Source of the DNA: Marimonas lutisalis
Lineage (GTDB): Bacteria > Pseudomonadota > Alphaproteobacteria > Rhodobacterales > Rhodobacteraceae
Direction of reading: 5' to 3'
Length of the DNA: 64,000 nt
Assembly: GCF_005434965.1 (NCBI RefSeq)
Contig: NZ_SKCI01000001.1
Span: 505,370 to 569,369, forward strand
Each line of letters starts with the position of its first letter. Position 1 is the stretch's first letter. Shown here in pieces: positions 47,220 to 54,725 of the stretch. The notes beneath the pieces are model-generated. The model worked only from the letters and a program-made list of their open reading frames with translations, searched no databases and had not been told where the DNA came from. The translations under genes and the position numbers were made by a program.

Positions 47220-48413
47220 ATGGCGGAGCAACTCAAACGCGAGATCGGAACCGGACTTCTGACCGCCTATGGCGTTGGCATCATGGTGGGCGCGGGGATC
47301 TACGTGCTGACCGGGGCCGCAGCGGGCCAGGCGGGGATGTGGGCGCCGGTGGCGTTCCTGATCGCCGCGCTGGTCGCGGTGCCGACGGCGCTTTCGTTTT
47401 CCGAACTGTCCGCGCGCATTCCCGAGGCGGCGGGTGACAGCGCCTATGTCGAGATCGGACTGAACCAGCATTGGCTGGCCGTGCTGGTGGGCTTCATCAA
47501 CGTGGTGGCGGGCACGATAGCGGCCGCGGCGGTTCTGCGCGGCGGCGTGGGATACCTGATATCCTTTGTCGATATTCCCTTTGCCTGGGCGGTGGTCGGC
47601 TTGGGCATCGCCCTGACGGCGATTGCCATCATAGGTGTGGTCGAGAGCCTGGCCTTTGCTTCGCTTTTGACGCTGATCGAGGTGACGGGCCTGATGCTGG
47701 TGATCTGGGCGGGGTTCAATGCCGCACCTGTTGAGGCCTATGCCCTGCCTTTGCCCGCGCCGGAATGGAACGGGATCACAACGGCGGTGCTGTTTGCCGT
47801 TTTCGCCTTTATCGGCTTCGATGACGTCGTCAACATGGCCGAGGAAACGCGTCAGCCCGGGCGCACGATGCCGCGCGCGATCCTGCTGGCGCTGGCGATC
47901 ACCGCGGTGCTTTACGCGCTGGTGTCGCTGGCCGCGGTGCGGGCGGTGCCGCGCGAGGTGCTGGGCGCGTCCGAACGGCCGCTGGCGCTGGTCTGGGAGG
48001 CGGGTATGCATTCGAACCCGGCCTTCCTGGCGGCGATTGCGGTGGCGGCGGCGCTGAACGGGGTGCTGGCGCAGATCGTGATGGCAAGCCGGGTGCTGTT
48101 TGGGCTGGGGCGGCGCACGCCCTGGCTCGAGATGTTCTATCACGCGCATCCGCGTTTCGGCACGCCAGTCCTGGGCTCGGCGATGATCGGCGGTGTGGTG
48201 ATCGTGGCCGCGCTGGCGCTGCCGGTGGCGACGCTGGCCGAGGTGACGACCCTGGCGCTTTTGATCGTTTTTTCCATCGTCAATGCCGCCCTGATCGGGG
48301 TAAAACGCACGCAGCCCGAGGCCGAGTTCTCGGTTTCGGTGATCTGGCCGTGGCTGGGCATATTGCTTTGTCTCGGCGTGTTCGTGGCATCGATTGCTAG
48401 GAACCTGATATGA
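47220..48413 (+). CDS. APC-family amino acid permease
   Basis: A roughly 397-residue polytopic protein of the amino acid-polyamine-organocation superfamily. It begins LKREIGTGLLTAYGVGIMVGAGIYVLTG, where the GxGIY-like motif in helix 1 contacts the substrate backbone, and has FIGFDDVVNMAEETRQPGRTMPRAI in the helix 6 region. The substrate is unknown. The ATG at 47220 fits homologues; a GTG at 47154 would add 22 residues. It is an unusual passenger between murC and murB, and its stop overlaps the next gene. Confidence 0.82.
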   Translation: MAEQLKREIGTGLLTAYGVGIMVGAGIYVLTGAAAGQAGMWAPVAFLIAALVAVPTALSFSELSARIPEAAGDSAYVEIGLNQHWLAVLVGFINVVAGTIAAAAVLRGGVGYLISFVDIPFAWAVVGLGIALTAIAIIGVVESLAFASLLTLIEVTGLMLVIWAGFNAAPVEAYALPLPAPEWNGITTAVLFAVFAFIGFDDVVNMAEETRQPGRTMPRAILLALAITAVLYALVSLAAVRAVPREVLGASERPLALVWEAGMHSNPAFLAAIAVAAALNGVLAQIVMASRVLFGLGRRTPWLEMFYHAHPRFGTPVLGSAMIGGVVIVAALALPVATLAEVTTLALLIVFSIVNAALIGVKRTQPEAEFSVSVIWPWLGILLCLGVFVASIARNLI

Positions 48414-48676
48414 GCCTTCCGCTGTTGCTGGGATGTCTTTGGGTGGTTGCGGCGACGGTGGTCGCGTTTCTGCCGATGCGCCGGCAATACGCGCCGGGGA
48501 TCGCGCTGCTGATCGCGGCGCCTGCGCTGATCGTATGGATCGGTTTTACGCACGGGATGTGGATTGCCGTGGCGGGGTTGGCGGCCTTCGTGTCGATGTT
48601 TCGCAACCCGCTGCGGTACCTGTGGCGGCGCGCGAAGGGCGAGAGGCCGGAATTGCCGAAGGAGTTTCGCAAGTGA
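48410..48676 (+). CDS. DUF2484 family membrane protein (first copy)
   Basis: An 88-residue protein with three probable transmembrane helices and a basic C-terminal tail (YLWRRAKGERPELPKEFRK). The pattern PLLLGCLWVVAATVVAFLPMRRQY fits DUF2484, a family of unknown function found near mur genes in Rhodobacteraceae. It overlaps both neighbours by four bases (ATGA, then GTGA), so its translation is coupled to them. Confidence 0.78.
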   Translation: MSLPLLLGCLWVVAATVVAFLPMRRQYAPGIALLIAAPALIVWIGFTHGMWIAVAGLAAFVSMFRNPLRYLWRRAKGERPELPKEFRK

Positions 48677-48921
48677 ACCTGTCGCTAATCGCGCTTTTCG
48701 TGTGGCTGGTGGCCGCCAACCTGGCCGCGATGATCCCGTCGAACGACAACCACTGGCGCCGGGCCTATGTGCTGATGGGCACCGGGTTTCCGCTGCTGGT
48801 CTGGATTTTTTGGGAAAATCCTTGGTGGGTTGGCCTGCTGGCACTGACGGCAGGGATGAGCGTGCTGCGCTGGCCGGTGATCTACCTGATGCGGTGGATC
48901 CGGCGGAAGCTCGGGGCATGA
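48673..48921 (+). CDS. DUF2484 family membrane protein (second copy)
   Basis: An 82-residue protein beginning with GTG and reading VNLSLIALFVWLVAANLAAM, then MIPSNDNHWRRAYVL, with three probable helices and a basic end (RWIRRKLGA). It resembles the preceding DUF2484 protein in size and topology, suggesting an old duplication. It overlaps the previous stop and the next start by four bases each. Confidence 0.76.
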   Translation: MNLSLIALFVWLVAANLAAMIPSNDNHWRRAYVLMGTGFPLLVWIFWENPWWVGLLALTAGMSVLRWPVIYLMRWIRRKLGA

Positions 48922-49295
48922 GCCGGAAACAGGCGGGGCTTCGTGCCGTCGCCGTCCTGGTCGTGGCCGAGTTCGGCCTCTTCGCGGTGAGCGACAACGA
49001 GGATCAGTGGAAGGCCTACAACCTGCTTGCCGGCGGGATCTTGGCACCCGCTGTCGCGACCGGGGTTCTGGTGCGGCTGGAGTGGTGGTGGGTGGCCGTG
49101 GCCCTTTGTGTGCTTATCGGGCTTGTGGGGGTGGTCGTTCCCATATGGATCGTGGCGGACGGCGCGCCCTGGTCCGAGGTGCTTGCGTTGATGGCGCTGG
49201 CCTGGATTGTCCTGATGCTGCTGGCAGCTTTGGCCGGTTTCTGGAGCGGGCGGCGCTGGCTGCGGCGGGCTTCTCCAAAAAGCAGGGTGGGTTGA
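48918..49295 (+). CDS. unrecognised membrane protein, coupled to the DUF2484 pair
   Basis: A 125-residue protein with four probable transmembrane helices (about 8-25, 35-55, 57-78 and 85-108) and a short basic tail. I do not recognise a family. The ATG at 48918 overlaps the preceding stop. The last codons and the stop codon lie within a GGGTGGGTT/AACCCACCC palindrome, so the natural C-terminus may have been altered by a repeat insertion. Confidence 0.65.
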   Translation: MSRKQAGLRAVAVLVVAEFGLFAVSDNEDQWKAYNLLAGGILAPAVATGVLVRLEWWWVAVALCVLIGLVGVVVPIWIVADGAPWSEVLALMALAWIVLMLLAALAGFWSGRRWLRRASPKSRVG

Positions 49296-49305
49296 AAACC
49301 CACCC
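49285..49305. repeat. REP-like palindrome overlapping a stop codon
   Basis: GGGTGGGTT (49285-49293) pairs with AACCCACCC (49297-49305) around a three-base loop and is followed by TACGGG. This GGGTGGGTTnnAACCCACCCTACG type is a widespread bacterial repeat. It contributes the final Val-Gly and the stop of the upstream gene. Confidence 0.6.
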
Positions 49306-49366
49306 TACGGGTTTCGCGGGGTCATATCTTGTAGTATGAGGCCGAAAACAACGCGAGCGGTGGCCC

Positions 49367-50308
49367 ATGACTGACATGCCCGAGGTGCGGGGGAAGCTGA
49401 TCCCCGGCAAGGCGCTGAGCGAGCTGACCTGGCTGCGCGTGGGCGGGCCCGCGGACTGGCTGTTCATGCCGGCGGATGTGGAGGACCTGGCGCAGTTCCT
49501 TGCTGCCCTTGATCCGGGCATCCCGGTTTTTCCGATAGGAGTGGGTAGCAACCTGATCGTGCGTGATGGCGGCATCCGCGCGGTGGTGATCCGTATGGGG
49601 CGCGGTTTCAACGCGATCGAGATCGAAGGCGCGCGCGTGCGCGCCGGGGCTGCGGCGCTGGATGCGCATGTGGCCCGCAAGGCCGCGGAGGCGGGGACCG
49701 ACCTGACCTTCCTGCGCACCATCCCGGGCAGCATCGGCGGGGCAGTGCGGATGAATGCGGGCTGCTATAGCTCTTACGTGGCTGACGTATTCGTCGAGGC
49801 GCGGGCGGTGACACGCGAGGGCGAGATCATCACCCTAACGGCGGAGGACCTGAATTTCCGCTATCGCCAGACCGACCTGCCCGAGGGGTGCGTGATCGTC
49901 GAGGCCACGTTCGAGGGGGACGCGGGCGATCCGGAAACGCTGGCCGCGCGGATGGAGGAACAGCTGCGCAAACGCGACGAGACGCAGCCCACGAAGGACC
50001 GCAGCGCCGGCAGCACCTTTCGCAACCCGGCGGGATTTTCCAGCACCGGGCAGGCGGATGACACGCATGACCTGAAAGCCTGGAAGGTGATCGACGAGGC
50101 CGGCATGCGCGGTGCGACGCGCGGCGGTGCGCAGATGAGCGAAAAGCACTCCAATTTCCTGATCAATACCGGGCAGGCAACCGCCGACGACCTGGAATCC
50201 CTGGGCGAAGAGGTGCGAAAAAAGGTTTACGATTCAAGCGGTATCACGCTAGAATGGGAAATTATGAGGGTTGGCGAACAGAGCCCCGAAAAGGACCCGG
50301 ACGACTGA
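49367..50308 (+). CDS. murB: UDP-N-acetylenolpyruvoylglucosamine reductase
   Basis: A 313-residue FAD enzyme that reduces the enolpyruvyl group to give UDP-MurNAc. [13 protein letters not shown] and [20 protein letters not shown] bind [21 protein letters not shown] is the central block, and the catalytic serine lies in SAGSTFRNP. It is separated from murC by five unrelated genes, but continues the dcw order with ddl. Confidence 0.95.
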   Translation: MTDMPEVRGKLIPGKALSELTWLRVGGPADWLFMPADVEDLAQFLAALDPGIPVFPIGVGSNLIVRDGGIRAVVIRMGRGFNAIEIEGARVRAGAAALDAHVARKAAEAGTDLTFLRTIPGSIGGAVRMNAGCYSSYVADVFVEARAVTREGEIITLTAEDLNFRYRQTDLPEGCVIVEATFEGDAGDPETLAARMEEQLRKRDETQPTKDRSAGSTFRNPAGFSSTGQADDTHDLKAWKVIDEAGMRGATRGGAQMSEKHSNFLINTGQATADDLESLGEEVRKKVYDSSGITLEWEIMRVGEQSPEKDPDD

Positions 50309-50382
50309 CAGGCATGTCCGGGCGATAAAACGAAACAAGGGCCACCAAAAAGGCCCGGGACATTGAGGCGGTGAACGAGGGC

Positions 50383-51297
50383 ATGTCGGGCAGGGCACCC
50401 CTGAAAGTTGCGGTATTGATGGGCGGTCCATCGGCCGAGCGCGAGGTATCGCTTGCGTCGGGCAAGGGCTGTTCCGAGGCGCTGCGCGGCGAAGGCTTCG
50501 ACGTGGTTGACGTGGATGCCGGGCGCGACCTGGCCGCGCGCCTGGACGAGATCAAGCCCGATGTCGTGTTCAACGCGCTGCATGGCCGCTGGGGCGAAGA
50601 TGGCTGCGTGCAGGGGCTGCTGGAATGGATGGGCCTGCCCTACACCCATTCGGGCGTTCTGGCCTCGGCGCTGGCGATGGACAAGCAGCGCACCAAGGAT
50701 GTGTACCGTGCCGCCGGATTGCCCGTTGTCGACAGCCGCCTGGCCTGCCGCGAGGAGGTCGCCGCGCGCCACGTGATGGAGCCGCCCTATGTGGTCAAAC
50801 CATACAATGAAGGCTCGTCGGTTGGCGTTTACATCGTGCACGAGGCGGCGAACGCGCCGCCAAAGCTGGCCGAGGACATGCCCGAGATACTGATGGTGGA
50901 ACAGTTCGCGCCGGGCCGTGAACTGACCACGACGGTGATGGGAGACCGGGCGTTGACGGTGACGGATATCATCACCGAGGGCTGGTACGACTATCACGCC
51001 AAGTATTCCGAGGGCGGATCGCGCCACGTGGTGCCCGCCGAGGTGCCGGGCGAGATTTTCGAGGCCTGCCTGGACTATGCGCTGCGCGCACATCGGGCGC
51101 TGGGTTGCCGGGGCGTGAGCCGCACCGATTTCCGCTGGGACGAGGCGAAGGGCCTTGCGGGTCTGGTGCTGCTGGAGACCAATACCCAGCCGGGCATGAC
51201 GCCTACGTCGCTGAGCCCCGAACAGGCGCAGGCCTGCGGCATGAGTTTTGGCGAGCTGTGCCGCTGGATGGTGGAGGATGCCTCATGCAATCGCTGA
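50383..51297 (+). CDS. ddl: D-alanine--D-alanine ligase
   Basis: A roughly 304-residue ATP-grasp ligase that makes D-Ala-D-Ala for the peptidoglycan stem. [20 protein letters not shown] opens the fold; [15 protein letters not shown] and the metal site [11 protein letters not shown]...[11 protein letters not shown] are diagnostic. The ATG at 50383 has GAGGGC close upstream; a GTG at 50371 is an alternative. It overlaps ftsQ by 13 bases. Confidence 0.94.
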   Translation: MSGRAPLKVAVLMGGPSAEREVSLASGKGCSEALRGEGFDVVDVDAGRDLAARLDEIKPDVVFNALHGRWGEDGCVQGLLEWMGLPYTHSGVLASALAMDKQRTKDVYRAAGLPVVDSRLACREEVAARHVMEPPYVVKPYNEGSSVGVYIVHEAANAPPKLAEDMPEILMVEQFAPGRELTTTVMGDRALTVTDIITEGWYDYHAKYSEGGSRHVVPAEVPGEIFEACLDYALRAHRALGCRGVSRTDFRWDEAKGLAGLVLLETNTQPGMTPTSLSPEQAQACGMSFGELCRWMVEDASCNR

Positions 51298-52175
51298 GGG
51301 GCGACAAGCGGATGGCCAAGGCCGACCCGGCGCCGAGCCGCTGGGCCTATCGCTTTCAGCGGCTGATGCTGACGCCGGTGTTTCGCAAGCTGTTGCGGGT
51401 GGGTGTGCCCTTCACGCTGAGCCTGGCGGTGGGCACCGCCTATCTGGCCGATCAGGATCGCCGCGACGCGATCCAGTTGGCGATTGCCGATTTCCGCGCC
51501 GAAATCCATTCGCGCCCAGAATTCATGGTGCGGTTGATGGCGGTGGACGGCGCGAGCGAGAGCGTGAACGAGGATATCCGCGAGATCGTGCCGATCGATT
51601 TCCCGATCTCGTCCTTCGACCTGGACCTTGAGGCCATCCGGCAGGAGGTTTCCGGCCTTTCCGCGGTGAAGACGGCAAGCGTGCGGATCCGCAATGGCGG
51701 CGTGTTGCAGATCGACGTGGTGGAACGCCAGCCCGTGGTGCTGTGGCGCACGGCTGAGGGACTGTTCCAGGTTGATATCGAAGGCGTCGTTCTGGGAGAG
51801 GTGCAGGCGCGCGGCGATCATGCCGGGCTGCCGCTGCTGGCCGGGGCAGGGGCGGAACGGGCGCTGCCCGAAGCGCTGGAGATTTTCGCGGCGGCCGAGC
51901 CGCTGAACGCGCGGCTGCGCGGACTGGTACGCATGGGCGAGCGGCGCTGGGACGTGGTGCTGGACCGCGATCAACGCATCCTGCTGCCCGAGGCGCGACC
52001 GGTGCAGGCGCTGGAGCGCGTGATCGCGCTGAGCGCGGCGCAGGACATGTTGGCGCGCGATCTTGTGACGGTGGATATGCGTCTGGCCGAGCGCCCGACG
52101 ATCCGCATGAACAAGGACGCGGTCGAGAACTGGTGGAAAATCCGGAACATTTCGGTGGGGAACGACGGACAATGA
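51285..52175 (+). CDS. ftsQ: cell division protein FtsQ
   Basis: A 296-residue bitopic division protein. A basic cytoplasmic start is followed by a transmembrane helix (about 38-56) and a periplasmic POTRA domain with [30 protein letters not shown], then the beta domain containing [12 protein letters not shown]. It bridges early and late divisome parts. Start and stop overlap ddl and ftsA, so the three are coupled. Confidence 0.92.
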   Translation: MQSLRGDKRMAKADPAPSRWAYRFQRLMLTPVFRKLLRVGVPFTLSLAVGTAYLADQDRRDAIQLAIADFRAEIHSRPEFMVRLMAVDGASESVNEDIREIVPIDFPISSFDLDLEAIRQEVSGLSAVKTASVRIRNGGVLQIDVVERQPVVLWRTAEGLFQVDIEGVVLGEVQARGDHAGLPLLAGAGAERALPEALEIFAAAEPLNARLRGLVRMGERRWDVVLDRDQRILLPEARPVQALERVIALSAAQDMLARDLVTVDMRLAERPTIRMNKDAVENWWKIRNISVGNDGQ

Positions 52176-53500
52176 TCGAGCTCTATGAATCCCAACGGGC
52201 GATGCGCAACATGCGCAAGGCGGCGATGCAACGCGGCGTGGTGGCCGTGCTGGATGTGGGCACATCGAAGATCGCCTGCCTGGTCCTGCGCTTTGATGGT
52301 GGCGACCCGGCAGGCGGCGATGTCGGCTCGATGGCGGGGCAGGCGGGTTTTCGCGTGATCGGGGCCGCGACGACACGGTCGCGCGGCGTGCGCTTTGGTG
52401 AAATTGAGGCAATGGCCGAAACCGAGCGCGCGATCCGCACCGCGGTGCAGGCGGCGCAGAAGATGGCCAACATCCGGGTCGATCATGTCATCGCCTGTTT
52501 CTCGGGGGCCGAGCCGCGCAGCTATGGCCTTGCCGGGGAAGTGGATCTTGAGGGACATGTCGTGACCGAGCAGGATGTCAGCCGGGTGCTGAGCGCCTGC
52601 GACGTGCCTGAATACGGAGCGGGGCGCGAGGTGCTGCATGCCCAGCCGGTGAATTTCGCACTCGACCATCGCTCGGGGCTGATCGACCCGCGCGGGCAGA
52701 TGGGCCAGCGGCTGGCCACCGACATGCACATGGTTACGATCGATGCGGCGGCCGTGCAGAACCTTGCCCATTGCGTGCGCCGCTGCGACCTGGAACTGGC
52801 GGGCATTGCCAGCTCGGCCTACGTGTCGGGCGTGTCCGCGCTGGTCGAGGACGAGCAGGAGCTGGGCGCGGCCTGTATCGACCTGGGCGGCGGCAGCACG
52901 GGTCTGTCGATCTTCATGCGCAAGCACATGATCTATGCCGATGCTGTGCGCATGGGTGGTGAGCATGTCACGAGCGACATCTCGATGGGGCTGCAGGTGC
53001 CGGTTTCGACCGCCGAGCGGATCAAGACCTTCTATGGCGGGGTCGTGGCTACGGGCATGGACGACCGCGAGATGATCGACCTGGAAGGCGAGACCGGCGA
53101 CTGGGAACACGATCGCCGACAGGTGAGCCGCGCCGAGCTGATCGGAATCATGCGGCCGCGGGTCGAGGAAATCCTGGAAGAGGTGCGTGCGCGGCTGGAT
53201 GCGGCAGGGTTCGAGCATCTGCCCAGCCAGCAGATCGTGCTGACCGGTGGCGGCAGCCAGATCCCCGGTCTGGATGGTCTGGCGTCCAAGATTCTGGGCC
53301 AGCAGGTGCGGCTGGGCCGGCCGCTGCGCGTGCACGGGTTGCCGCAGGCGGCGACCGGGCCGGGATTTGCCAGTGCTGTGGGGATGTGCCTGTTCGCGGC
53401 GCATCCGCAGGACGAATGGTGGGATTTCGAGATCCCCGTCGACAAATACCCCGCACGATCGCTGCGCCGGGCCGTCAAGTGGTTCAAAGACAACTGGTGA
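52172..53500 (+). CDS. ftsA: cell division protein FtsA
   Basis: A 442-residue actin-like protein that tethers FtsZ to the membrane. Phosphate 1 motif VLDVGTSKIACLVL is at about 28-41; the 1C insertion (SGAEPRSYGLAGEVDL), CIDLGGGSTGLSIF and VLTGGGSQIPGLDGL are all present. The C-terminal RRAVKWFKDNW is the amphipathic membrane anchor. ftsZ does not follow; the stop TGA abuts the stop of a convergent gene in the palindrome TGATCA. Confidence 0.95.
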   Translation: MIELYESQRAMRNMRKAAMQRGVVAVLDVGTSKIACLVLRFDGGDPAGGDVGSMAGQAGFRVIGAATTRSRGVRFGEIEAMAETERAIRTAVQAAQKMANIRVDHVIACFSGAEPRSYGLAGEVDLEGHVVTEQDVSRVLSACDVPEYGAGREVLHAQPVNFALDHRSGLIDPRGQMGQRLATDMHMVTIDAAAVQNLAHCVRRCDLELAGIASSAYVSGVSALVEDEQELGAACIDLGGGSTGLSIFMRKHMIYADAVRMGGEHVTSDISMGLQVPVSTAERIKTFYGGVVATGMDDREMIDLEGETGDWEHDRRQVSRAELIGIMRPRVEEILEEVRARLDAAGFEHLPSQQIVLTGGGSQIPGLDGLASKILGQQVRLGRPLRVHGLPQAATGPGFASAVGMCLFAAHPQDEWWDFEIPVDKYPARSLRRAVKWFKDNW

Positions 53501-54130
53501 TCAATCTGCCCCAGGCGTGGCCCGGAAGGTCGACCGCAGGGCAAGCCAGATCGCAACGAGGCTGAGCAGAAGCCAAAGCCCGCCCCAGAGCATCGTGGCG
53601 CCGCCGAATTCCTCGGCCAGCATGCGCGCATCGGATCGCAGATGCGCGCGGCTGAGCGTGTCGGAGAAAATATCGAGCGGGACATAGATGATCGAGGTCA
53701 GGCCGATGAGGCGCAAGAGCAGGTCGTTAGGGCCATGGCCGAGCCAGCGGGCCGAGGCCAGCATCAGCACGCCCGCCCCGGTGCAGAAGGCAAGGCCGAA
53801 GGGATCGCGCACGTAAAGCAGAGTGACCAGCAGGATGACGAGGCCAAGTGCGCCGGTGATCCAGTGATCAAACCGGCCGGAAAGCGCGGCGCGAAACAGC
53901 GCAAGGCCGATCAGCAGCGAGCCGAGATAGCCCGCGGACAGCGTGAGAAACCGGTTGCCCCCGCGCGACAGCACCGCCCCGCCCTGGTGCGGGGTGAGCG
54001 ACAGGCTTTCGGGGGTTCCGCCGGTCAGGAGCACGGTGACGAGATGGGCCAGTTCGTGAAACAGAACCACGAGCAGCTTGAGCGGCAGCAGAACGGGCGT
54101 CTGCCAGAGCGCGACGATGATCGCGGCCAT
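53501..54130 (-). CDS. M50-like (site-2-protease type) membrane protein
   Basis: A 209-residue membrane protein with about six hydrophobic segments. HELAH (25-29) near the N-terminus is an HExxH zinc motif within the first helix, and the following VTVLLTGGTPESLSLTPHQGG matches the M50B-like peptidase family. Whether it cleaves proteins is not known. It is convergent with ftsA and divergent from the iorA-type gene, at the spot where ftsZ would be expected. Confidence 0.78.
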   Translation of the reverse strand: MAAIIVALWQTPVLLPLKLLVVLFHELAHLVTVLLTGGTPESLSLTPHQGGAVLSRGGNRFLTLSAGYLGSLLIGLALFRAALSGRFDHWITGALGLVILLVTLLYVRDPFGLAFCTGAGVLMLASARWLGHGPNDLLLRLIGLTSIIYVPLDIFSDTLSRAHLRSDARMLAEEFGGATMLWGGLWLLLSLVAIWLALRSTFRATPGAD

Positions 54131-54264
54131 CGCGAGAAGGGGCCATTTGACGCGAAGGAACTGCGAGTTATCGCCGATCTGGTTGGGTTTTCGCGCAGTC
54201 TGCAGGTTTTCGCGGCGTGAAAAACCCCTAGATTGAAAACGCGCACGTTAAAGGAGGCCACGAG

Positions 54265-54723
54265 ATGCAGATCACCGTCAATGGCGAAACCCGCGAGGTG
54301 GATGTCGAAGAGGACATGCCGCTGTTGTGGGTGCTGCGCGATGAACTGGGCATCAAGGGCGTGAAATACGGCTGTGGCATCGCGCAATGCGGTGCCTGCA
54401 CCGTGCATATCGATGGTGAGGCGGTGAAATCCTGCCAGGTGTTCGCCGGCGATGTCTGGGGCGAGGTGACGACGATCGAGGGGCTGGGCACTCCGGACGC
54501 GCTGCATGCGGTGCAGGCGGCCTGGATCGAGCACCAGGTCGCGCAATGCGGCTATTGCCAGTCGGGCCACATGATGCTGGCCGCGTCGTTTCTGAGCGAA
54601 ACGCCCGACCCGAGCGAGACGCAGATCGACGCGGCGATGAGCGCGAACCTGTGCCGCTGCGGCACCTATCCGCGTATCCGCGAGGCGGTGAAGACCGCCG
54701 CGAAGATGATGAGGGAGGGCTGA
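54265..54723 (+). CDS. iorA: (2Fe-2S) subunit of a molybdenum hydroxylase, IorA type
   Basis: A 152-residue protein with two [2Fe-2S] domains: Cys37, Cys42, Cys45 and Cys57 in the ferredoxin-like part ([11 protein letters not shown]), and Cys95, Cys98, Cys130 and Cys132 in the helical part ([17 protein letters not shown]). It passes electrons out of the catalytic subunit encoded next. AAGGAGG lies before the ATG. There is no FAD subunit, as in isoquinoline 1-oxidoreductase and periplasmic aldehyde oxidases. Confidence 0.87.
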   Translation: MQITVNGETREVDVEEDMPLLWVLRDELGIKGVKYGCGIAQCGACTVHIDGEAVKSCQVFAGDVWGEVTTIEGLGTPDALHAVQAAWIEHQVAQCGYCQSGHMMLAASFLSETPDPSETQIDAAMSANLCRCGTYPRIREAVKTAAKMMREG

Positions 54724-54725
54724 TC

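Noticed and set aside
45287-47236. Very long open frame on the minus strand (649 codons) opposite murC
   Set aside because: It is antisense to murG, murC and the following gene, has no recognisable domain, is rich in His, Arg and Gln, and is what GC-rich coding DNA gives in the opposite frame.
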